Part shown: positions 7,801-15,999 of the stretch, piece after piece | Layout of the letters: each line of letters starts with the position of its first letter | How positions within the stretch are numbered: the first letter of the stretch is position 1 | Source of the DNA: JAITWN01 sp964437335 | GTDB lineage: Bacteria; Pseudomonadota; Gammaproteobacteria; SZUA-140 | NCBI GenBank assembly: GCA_964437335.1 | Contig: CAYTGL010000054.1 | Location: 1-15,999, forward strand | Reading direction: 5' to 3' | DNA: 15,999 nucleotides | Made by a program: the position numbers and the translations under genes | Notes under the pieces: model-generated | What the model was told of the DNA's origin: nothing | Databases searched by the model: none | What the model saw: the letters and a program-made list of their open reading frames with translations, nothing else

Positions 7801-9276
7801 ACCGATCCGCTGGGATACGAGGACAGCTACACCGGATCGCGCAATACGCCGCTGGTTGTCAGCGCCGCCAACGGCGTGTTGGCAAACGACGTCGATCTTG
7901 ACGAGGACGAACTGACGGTCACGGTCTCGGGAGAGCCGGAGCATGGCACGCTCATTCTGAATGAGGACGGCTCCTTCATGTACACGCCTAATCCCGGCAT
8001 GTATGGCTTCGACACATTTAGTTACACGGTGGCGGACGGCGCAGGAACTTATGGGCCTGTCGTCGTCAACTTGCAGATTTCACACGATATGCAGTTCGCT
8101 TGGGACGATGAGTATCGCCTCGGATTGACCGACACCGCAAGTTCGTTGAATGTTTCCGCCGCGAACGGCGTGCTGGCGAACGACCGCCAAGGATTGAATC
8201 TCCAGGCCACGCTACTGGAGGGACCCGAGGATGGCACGCTGATCCTGAATGCCGACGGCTCGTTTGAGTATACGCCATCGGGGCTCTACGACCCCAACGA
8301 TCCTGGTTTTTACTCGTCGGTTTCCTTCACCTACACGGTGGGCAACCCGGGCGACGAAGATCCTCTCGAACGTGCGACCGTCACCATCAATATTGTTCGC
8401 TTCACGGCGGAATCGCCCGAGTACGAATTCACCGTGATCCACGATCGCGTCTTGCGCCACGACGGCGGCGCCCTTTCGGCGGCGACGAGTTCGAGCGATT
8501 CGAGCAGACTCTATTTTGAAATTCAAGAGGGCCCTAGTCATGCGGCGACATTTGAGTTTTATGCCGACGGGTCGTTCTTGTATGTGGCGGAGGAAGGGAC
8601 AACCGAAACGTCCGACTCCTTCACCTACAGCGTCAGCAATGGCCGTGAAGTCATCGAGGATTTGCAGGTTGACATCCTGATAAGTCATATCGAATTCACA
8701 CACGGTTCGCCGTCGTTCAACGTGGAGCACGACGAGGTTTTGCACTTGTCAGCCAGAGACGGGCTCTTGTCTTACAACTCGGGGTCGATTGATTCTTATA
8801 TCACAACCGAACTGGTCGACGGACCCACTCATGCCAGCAACTTCGCTCTTAACAGCGACGGTTCCTTCACCTACGCGCCCGAGGCTGGATACGTTGGGAC
8901 CGACACCTTCACGTATCAGTACGTCGACGGCGCTGCCATCACGGGCCCCGTCACTATCCAGATCTTTGTCACGAATTCCGCCCCTACTCCCTACTACACC
9001 TCTTATTTACAAAAGTCATACTCTGCCTATGAAGGGCAGACACTTACCACATCCAATCACACTAGCCAATATTACTCATCATTGCTGGCTGGCTTTAACG
9101 ATGCGAATGGAGACTACCTATGGGTGGAAGTTCCGAGCAGCGTTCCGGGGTTAACGCTGTGGGAAAACGGACACTTCACCTACGAGGCCACCACGCCAGG
9201 CACCGTGTCCTTTAACTATGAGGTGCATGACGGCATTACCAGCACCACCGGGACAGCAACGATTTATGTGTCTGCG
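1739..9276 (+). repeat. 26 tandem Big_9 / VCBS-type cadherin-like modules
   Basis: Module starts, judged from the [VI]xN / PxA boundaries: 1739, 2021, 2306, 2591, 2876, 3161, 3446, 3731, 4016, 4295, 4577, 4858, 5146, 5431, 5716, 6007, 6292, 6583, 6862, 7153, 7492, 7801, 8083, 8401, 8686, 8977. Modules 2-8 are each exactly 95 codons (285 bp). The consensus is P[VI]AxADxYxVxHDxxLxV, then GVLANDxDxDGDxL, then HGTLTLNADGSFxYTPDAG, then YxGxDSFTYxxNDG, ending in a beta strand and VxN. This matches Pfam Big_9 and the VCBS repeat. The acidic loop after VLAND suggests Ca binding. Modules 6 and 7 lack the AND; modules 20, 21 and 23 have insertions; 24-26 are strongly diverged. Together they would form a long rod outside the cell. 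Confidence 0.92.
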
Positions 9277-12200
9277 GGCTCCGGCGGTGGGTCAGGATCG
9301 GGACCATCAGGCCCGTACTATACCGTTACAACCTCCGATACTGTTTATCAGTACGAAAGCTGGGAACACGGAAGTATATGGATCGACAATTCCGGGGATC
9401 AGATCAAGGTCGACGCGATAACCGGCGGCATCCGAGTGACCGCGGACGCAGGTAGTAATGGCTACTACAACTTCTCCGTACATGGCGGCGACGTGAAGTG
9501 GTCGGGCGATGCAGGTAGTCTTTATATCTATGCTACCGGAGACGTCGACGGAGTCGGGGGTGGAATCTCGATTGGCGGCTATGCGGATGTCCAGGCGCTG
9601 GGAGATATTGGCGATGTTTCAGCAGATACTATCTACATCAGCGGGCGAAACATTGGAGAAGTCGACGGTAATTCTGTCTCGATTTGGGCAACGGGCAACC
9701 TGACAGGCAATGTTACCGCCACGTACGACTTGAGCATCAATGCGGCAGGGGTCGATTCGAACGTCGAAATCAGCGCCGGAAATCTTAGCGGAATGAGCAT
9801 CTTGGGAAATATGGCCGGAGATGTCGACGTTAACGGCGACATTGGCGACATCGGCTCGTGGATGTCGGGGATTCACGTCGGTGGCTCCATCACGGGCAAT
9901 ATCTCCGCGGACAGGGTCAATTGGATACAGGCCGAAGGGGATATCACGGGCGACATCGACGCCGCGTCGTCTGGTTTCGAGGTTAGGGCCGGCCGCGATC
10001 TCTCCGGAAATCTGAGCGCAAGCGGTGAACTTTACGTATACGCGGGCCGGCACGTGACTGGTAATTCGACAACGGACGGCCACCTTTCGATCCAGGCGGG
10101 TCTGGACCTGGACGGCAACGCTACGGGCCAGGAGGTCGATATCTATGTGGGACGCGATTTTGTAAATGGGAATGTTGCCTCGGCGACGGATGGCTATCTT
10201 AACGTCACCGTTCGTCGCAATCTGGCGGCTGACTTAACAGCCCTCGGCAGCGGAAATGGAAGCGTTACCGCTGGCTGCATCGTCGGATCCAGCATTTCCT
10301 ATGCCGGTGAAGTGAGTCAGATTCAAGCGAACCGGGGCTTTGACGGTTCCATCGACGTGGGCGGGTTCCTGACGCAACTTGTCATTGGCGGCAACGCCAA
10401 CGGCAGCATCGCGGCGGCGTCTCTGGGCAGCGTGGATATCAGCGGCTCCTTCGCGGGTTCATTGAATGTTAACGAGGGTGACCTTGGTTATTTCGATGTG
10501 GGTCTTGACCTGTCGGCCGACATTACCGTGGCCGGCGAAGTGATTAGCGTTACGGTCGGACGGCATCAATCCAGCGACATCGAAGCTCTTTCTATCGGCG
10601 GCTATTTTCTCGGCGGCGACCTTACGGGTTCAGTGTCGTCGACGGAAGACGGCATCGGCGTCATCCGGGCAGGATCGATCCATTCAACCGCCGCCGTCGC
10701 AATTTTGGCCGCAGGCGATGTCAGCAGCCTCGCGGTCTTGGGCGACCTTCACGGCAACGTGCAAATTGATGGAGCCTTAGGATCCTTCATCGTCGGGGAA
10801 TATATCGTCTATCAGAATCCGTCCAACTATTGGAACTTCCGCCAAGGCGGCGATTTCAAGGGCGATCTGAGCGCCGACAGCATTGGCACCTTCAAGGTCG
10901 TGGCGGCTGGGCAGCACGGCGGCAACATCTTGGATGAATCCATGATTTCCGCCGACGACGGCGGCATCGGCAGCTTTCGGGCAGACGGTGGAGTATCTGC
11001 CGACATCTACTCGGCCGGATCCATTGCCACATTTGAAGTGGCCTTGCGACGCCCCGGCGACTTTGAGGGCAGCCTAGTTGTATGGGGACTCATCGAGCCT
11101 GCCAATGTCGATAGTCTGAAGATCGTGAACGGCGGTCTCCAAGCCGACATTTGGATCGAAGGCGGCCTGGGCCGTCTCGAAGTCTGGAATGGGGCCGAGG
11201 GGGAGATTTACGTCGGCGGAAGTTTGGGGTATGGTCTCAACAACACCGGCTTCACGGTTCGTCATGGCGACGTCGTGGGCAGTTTGGACGTTGGCGGAAG
11301 CCTCAGCCGATTGTATGTGGGCGGCAACCTGGACAGTTTCGTCGACGTGGGCGGGAATATTGGTCCGATCACCGTGGGCGGAGATGGACAAGGCAACATT
11401 ACCCGCGACATCACCGTTGGCGGCAATGTGACCAGTATTCGCGTTTATGGTCGCACAAAAGACGCACTGAAGAATCCACCTCCCGTTCCTCTGGGCGCGA
11501 AGAACCGTCAGGTTGCCGATAACGGGGACGATTTCGAAGACGTCTTCGAACAGCCCCCCATGCCCGAGGGAATCGAGTATGTGGATGCGGAACAATCTTC
11601 TGGCAATATTCTCGGTAGCCTGATCATTGAAGGTAACCTAGGCTCGATGAAGGTCGACGGTTCCATCGCTGGCCGCAAAGTTCATGCCGCGGCTGCCACG
11701 GAGATTCTCGCGGGCGGCGACATCAAGTCGGAAATCAAAACCGAAGGCGTCCTCAATGTAAAGGCCTGGGGAAAAATCATTTCTGACATTGAAGGTGTTG
11801 AAATCAATGTCTTCAGCATGGGAGATGTCGTCGGTTCCATCAAGTCGGCCGAAGGTTCCGTCAAACTTACATCGTGGTCCGACGTCAAGCTTACCGAATT
11901 GCTGTCGTTCGATCCGGTGAGCATTTTTACCTTCGGACGCTTCGAATGCGAGACGTTTGAAGTGCGGGGCGAGCGCGATGCGAAAGCCGAGCCCAGCCTG
12001 TTCAGCAAGGTGTATTCCTGGACCGGAATCGGAATGGCGCACGCCGTCGTCAACTCGGCGATCGCGTTCGCGACCAACGGATCGTATTACACCGAGAAGG
12101 AAGAATTGACGGATAGCAAGCTGAACGATGTGATCAATGTTACCGCTAATTATTCCAAAAGTATTCTTGGCGAAAGAATCTATAACGCTCTGGGAACGGT

Positions 12201-15200
12201 TGTGTTCCTTAACCATTGGGTACTGGATTTAATCTCCTACGGCAGCGAGTTATATCGCGGACTTGAGAACAACGTCACGGTGTTTGCCTACAACGTCGTG
12301 ATCATAGACACATTCTCCGTCATGGGCGACTTGACGTTGCACGTTCGCGACAACATTCAGGCTCCCACAGACAAGTCGATGCTGGCGATGAAAGATATCT
12401 CCATCACCGCCAACAACGTCCGAGGCAATTTTGTTGCCCGAGACGAGCTGACCGTGTCCGCCTACGGCACTGTTTCCGGCTCTTACTCTGGCGCTCAAAA
12501 AGCCACCGTCTCGACGTTCGGCAAGATCACTGCCGACACCATCCGATCGAACCAAGGGAGCGTGGTCGTCAGCGCCTTCGGTGGGATCTTCGACACCGAT
12601 ATTATGGGAAAGAAGGGCGTGGCGATCACGACCCACGGCTCATTCGACGGAAAAGCGATCTCCAGCGACGGTTCCGTCGTTCTCCATGCCTACAAAAGCA
12701 TCGCAGGCGAAATCGAAGCCCATACCTATGCCGAGGTGCGCAGCAAGTCCAGCAATGTAACGGCCGAGATTTTTAGCGACGGCGATGCCAGCGTTACCGC
12801 GGCCGGCAATTTCACTGGAAAAGGCGTGAAGGCGGGCGCCTCGGTCGGCGTGGAAGTTTGGGGCGATCTGCTGGCGCCGGTCACCGCCGGCTGGTATTTC
12901 GCGGAAGATCCCTCCCCATCCGGCGCCTACGACAAGGTCGTGCCCAACGCAGAAATCATCGTGCATGGATCGTTGAACTCCACGATTTCCTCGGCCGGAG
13001 ATGTGACCCTTACGGCGTACGGGCTGGCCGGCAACAAAGCCACGATCAATGTCAGCCATGGCAGCGTGGGCGCCGAGATTTGGGGCAAATTCGACGGCAC
13101 GATCAACGCCTATCAGAATATCGATATCACCGGCTGGGATCAGCTTAATCTGAACGCAACCACGGAGCATGGCAGCGTTTCGGTATTCGGTTTCAAAGAG
13201 ACCACGGTCGACATCACGGCAGGAAACAATGTCAGCGTCGAGGCATTTGGCGAAACCCAGGCCGAGATCGAGGCGGGCGGCTATCTGCCGGAATCGGCAA
13301 GCGAACCTGTCATTTCCGGGCTCGCTCTGCTGGTTGCCCATGCAGCCATTGCGGATGGCAGCTCAATCTCATCACGCGTGGGCAGCGCGATCGTCAAGTC
13401 CAAAGAGAATGTAAAGCACATTACCGTCTCGGCCGGTCGGGGAATTGATCCGGATGACGATGACGATCTCGTCGAACATCCTAAAGGCGCCATTTACACT
13501 TTGGGGGATATTGAAGGCGCGTACGTCTGGAGCAGTTTCCACGCCGAGGTCAGCGCCTGGGGCAAGGTCGACGCGACCGCCAACGCCAAGCACGGTCAGC
13601 TTTCTATTTCGGCTGGCAGCGGCGACGCCACCCCAGCCCAATTGACCGGCGACTTCACGGGCGGCGCAGGCATTACCGCGGCCGTACTGGGATCCGTCGA
13701 AAATGCTTCTTTCACCTCGGACAACGGCAGCGTCGAACTCACCACCACCGGCGCCGCCCAGAATGTAACACTCAATGCGGGTCATGCCGGAAAGAAGTTC
13801 CAGGGCGTCACGGCCAATGTGACTGCCGCCGGGAATATTTCCGGAGAAGTGACGTCCTTTGGCGGATCCACCGTCAACTCCGAAGGCAGCATCAGTGCCA
13901 GTATCAATGCCCAGCGGAATATCGTCATCGCGGCGCTGGGTGGGGGAATTTCTGGAAACGTCACCTCGCTACTCGGCTCCGTCGAACTCCTGGCGGCAGG
14001 CAATGTTAGCGGCGATGTTTACGCGCACACCGACATCGACATGACGGTTCGCGGCAATGTGACCGAGAATGTCGAAGCCGCCACCGGCTATCTGAATCTC
14101 AGTGCAACCGGGAACGTCTCCGACTCGCTCGTCGCCGGCAGCGATGTCACGATAAGGGTTAAGGGCGACGTCACCGGTTCTATCGAGGCGGGCAATGACC
14201 TCTCCCTTACCGTGGGCGGCAAGCTGGGGAACGCGCCGGAGCAGGGACAGCCGGCGAATGCTCCCATCACCGCCGTGGGCGACCTCTCCGCGCACGTCCT
14301 GGGTGCGATCAACACCGGGTTCATGGTCGGAAACAACCTGTACCTGTTCACGCCCGGCGATCTGACGGTCGGCGCCATGGCCTCCTTTGGCGACGCCACC
14401 GTTCACGTCGGAGGGCAAGTCGCGGGCAATCTGACGTCAATCACGGGCAGCATCTTCGTCACCACCGTGGGAGGCATGGCCTCGACAGCAAACTTCGCCG
14501 CCGGCCTCGACGTGGCAGTCACCTCCTGGGCAGACATTTCCGGAACCATCGCTTCGGGCCAGGATACGTCGGTTTGGGCCGCCGGCGAGGCCGGAGCGAG
14601 CATTCTTTCCGGGCGAGACGCCTTCGTGTGGGCGAATGGCGATCTCACCGCGACGGTCAACGCCGGCCGCCACGCCTCCATCATCCTCACAGGCGATGTC
14701 GCCGCCTCCGTCACCGCCGCGGCCAGCACTACCGTGATCGCCCTCGGGAATGTGAGCGCTTCCATCACCGCCACAACTGGCGATGCTTTCGTGGCCGTCG
14801 AAGGTGAAATCATCGGCTCCATTTCCGCCGGCAGCGATGCCTTCGTTACCGCCACCGGCGACATCAACGCCACGCTCAGCGCCGGCAATGATCTGGTCGC
14901 CGTCACCCTCAGCGATCTCTATTCCACGCTCACCGCCGGCAACGGCGCTTCCGTAATTTCCTACGGCGAAAGCGCCACCGTCACGCTCACCGCCGGCGGC
15001 TCGGTATTTCTGCACACGCACGGCGCCATCAACGGCTCGCTCGATGCCGGTCAGGACGCCTATGTTCTGGCGCTGGGCAACGCCTCGCTCGATGTCGACA
15101 CCGTAGGCCACGCCTCGCTCACCACGCTGGGCGTTTACAGCGGCGCCGTCAACACCGGCGGCTCGCTCATCTTCACCGGTCTTAACGACGCCCAGCTCAT

Positions 15201-15999
15201 CTCCAACGTGGGCGAACTGGCTGCGATCACGGTCGATGGCAACCTCCAGGCCACGATCACCGCTGTCGGCTCCGTCGTGCTCACCACCCTCAGCGGCAGC
15301 ACCCAAGCCAGCATCACCACTGGCGAGAACGCCGTGCTGTTCGTGGCCGGTACGCTTACCGCTTCCGTCATCCAGGCCGGCGGTTTCGCCTCGCTCACGG
15401 TCCTGGGCGCCGCGGCCGACAACACGCTGGAAGGCGACGCAGGCGCCTTTGCCTGGGCCTTCGACAGCGTCACCGGGCTGCGCGTGCGTTCCTCTCAAGG
15501 CAATGCCGGCGCCGCCCTGTACGACGGCGGCCAGCTCATCGAGATCACCGCCGGGCTCGATGCCCAGCTTTACGCCCAGGGCGATGTCGGGGTGGGCCTC
15601 GTCGCCGGCCGCGACGTCTCGGCCAAGGTCTACGGCAACCTCTCGGGCTCGCTCGAAGCCGGACGCAATCTCGTCGAACTTTGGGTTTCCCGCGACGTCG
15701 CGGCCGACGTCACCGCCGAAAACGCCGCCGGCCGCATCACCATTTACGGCAGCCTGACCGGCGACCTGACCGTGGGCGACGGCGCCACCTCCGCCACCTC
15801 GGGCGATCTGTACCTCGCGCCCGGCAGCATTTACTCGCTTCGCGTTTGGAACAATATCGAAGGCGACATCACCGTCGATCAGACCATTGGCGCGCTCCAG
15901 GTGGGCGGTTCGATCAGCGGCGCGGTTTTATCCGCGGGCGTGATCGCCCTCCGCCACGACCGGCTCGGCTTCGATCCCTTCCCCGTCGATCCGCCCCAA
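4795..15999 (+). CDS. Giant Big_9-array / beta-solenoid protein, continuation, 3'-incomplete
   Basis: From 4795 the frame is open without a stop to the window edge (3,735 codons), and it completes the module broken at 4792 (YRAFDGAAETEDITVTVTVQ). It encodes the rest of module 11, modules 12-26, a Gly/Ser hinge, and then about 2,230 residues of beta-solenoid with one acidic linker and one non-repetitive island. I checked every 60-base row for stops. There is no convincing independent start: the first in-frame ATG is at 5008, inside a module and without a ribosome site, so this is one gene with the 1538 start. With one base restored the product is at least 4,821 residues. It is almost free of cysteine: one Cys in the N-terminus, one near 10276 and one near 11947. 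It ends in a Pro-containing turn (GFDPFPVDPPQ), suggesting a domain boundary just before the edge. Likely a secreted or surface filamentous adhesin; partner and ligand are unknown. Confidence 0.93.
9277..9315 (+). other. Gly/Ser hinge between module array and solenoid
   Basis: Thirteen residues, GSGGGSGSGPSGP, separate the last degenerate Ig-like module from the beta-solenoid. It is the only such flexible stretch in the protein and marks the domain boundary. Confidence 0.75.
9316..11448 (+). repeat. Beta-solenoid region I
   Basis: About 710 residues of short Gly/Asp/Asn/Val/Ile-rich repeats, for example GRDLSGNLSASGELYVYA and GRHVTGNSTTDGHLSIQA (18 each) next to rungs of 17 to 21. Consensus: G-x-[DH]-[VIL]-x-G-[DN]-[VI]-x-A, then alternating hydrophobics. 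Alternating hydrophobic positions with turn residues at fixed spacing imply a parallel beta-helix, resembling filamentous-haemagglutinin-type solenoids. No catalytic motif is seen. Later rungs use GG-[SN]-[LI] (VGGSLSRLYVGGNLDSFVDV) with the same spacing. Confidence 0.75.
11449..11601 (+). other. Pro-rich acidic linker inside the solenoid
   Basis: Residues about 3305-3355 break the repeat. A basic start (GRTKDALK) leads into NPPPVPLG, then DNGDDFEDVFEQPPMPEGIE, then YVDAEQSSG, after which solenoid rungs resume (LGSLIIEGNLGSMKVDGSI). It is probably disordered or an exposed loop and could be a processing site or a binding segment. No known motif was recognised. Confidence 0.6.
11941..12288 (+). 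other. Non-repetitive, probably helical island inside the solenoid
   Basis: About 116 residues, near 3469-3584, lack the Gly/Asn rung pattern. They contain a cysteine (FECETF), aromatic-rich and hydrophobic stretches (GIGMAHAVVNSAIAFAT; ALGTVVFLNHWVLDLI) and a charged stretch (TEKEELTDSKLND). The pattern suggests several amphipathic helices. Solenoid rungs resume at about 12310 (VMGDLTLHVRDNI). The hydrophobic stretches are interrupted by His, Asn and Asp, so a transmembrane segment is unlikely but not excluded. I do not recognise a family. Confidence 0.5.
12310..15999 (+). repeat. Beta-solenoid region II
   Basis: About 1,230 residues of the same rung type as region I, with more Ala, Ser and Thr (GNVSGDVYAHTDIDMTVR; GNISGEVTSFGG). 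An early, less regular part (12310-13740) includes YGTVSG/FGKITA-type turns, a short acidic DPDDDDDLVEHP loop at about 13447-13482 and a Trp-rich loop near 12859-12912. From about 13740 on, the period tightens. It ends in a Pro-containing segment at the window edge. Rigid parallel beta-helix is the likely fold; the function is probably structural or adhesive. Confidence 0.75.
14557..15378 (+). repeat. Fifteen near-perfect 18-19 residue solenoid rungs (54/57 bp)
   Basis: Units start at 14557, 14611, 14665, 14719, 14773, 14830, 14884, 14938, 14995, 15049, 15103, 15157, 15211, 15265 and 15322. Eleven are 18 codons and four are 19. Consensus: G-x-D-A-x-V-x-A-x-G-D-[VI]-x-A-[ST]-[VIL]-x-A, as in GRDAFVWANGDLTATVNA and GSDAFVTATGDINATLSA. 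Neighbouring units share DNA, for example acgctcaccgccggc at 14926 and 14983 and a one-mismatch copy at 14872, pointing to relatively recent duplication. Confidence 0.8.

Noticed and set aside
14437..15498. Long minus-strand open frame (353 codons) opposite the solenoid
   Set aside because: It mirrors the high-GC periodic codons of the + strand solenoid; its peptide is low-complexity Gly/Asp/Arg, has no recognisable domain, and lies wholly inside the real gene.

Overview
The window looks like planctomycete chromosomal DNA. The basis is a LEPRHLLTA sorting motif after a long basic N-terminus, the start of a giant extracellular repeat protein, and moderately high GC (about 57% in one central row I counted by hand). 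No RNA gene, insertion sequence, CRISPR array or phage integration site was recognised.

Layout. Positions 1-651 hold the 3' part of a collagen-like (Gly-X-Y) protein whose repeat tract changes frame inside a GGGG run near 203-206. Positions 652-1281 hold degenerate coding remnants; the clearest resembles the C-terminus of a glycosyltransferase-like family. Positions 1282-1537 form the control region of the next gene: seven TTTT tracts spaced 9-10 bp apart (a candidate curved-DNA element), then a perfect TTGACA hexamer with a candidate -10, then an approximately 130-nt leader.

From 1538 to the window edge everything is one giant gene on the + strand. It is read in one frame to about 4792. One base is then missing, and the same repeat continues in another frame that stays open, with no stop, from 4795 to 15999. 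The repaired product exceeds 4,800 residues and is C-terminally incomplete. In order it has: a basic N-terminus with the sorting motif (1538-1738); 26 tandem cadherin-like/Big_9 (VCBS-type) modules of about 95 residues (1739-9276), regular at first and degenerating toward the end; a Gly/Ser hinge (9277-9315); a beta-solenoid of about 18-residue rungs (9316-11448); a Pro-rich acidic linker (11449-11601); more solenoid; a non-repetitive, probably helical island (11941-12288); and a long second solenoid with a very regular 18-19 residue array at 14557-15378.

The architecture suggests a secreted or surface-attached filamentous adhesin or cell-surface structural protein: a Ca-dependent rod of Ig-like modules followed by a stiff solenoid. 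Its terminal domain lies beyond the window. The collagen-like protein upstream may be another surface fibre, but nothing in the sequence links the two genes functionally.
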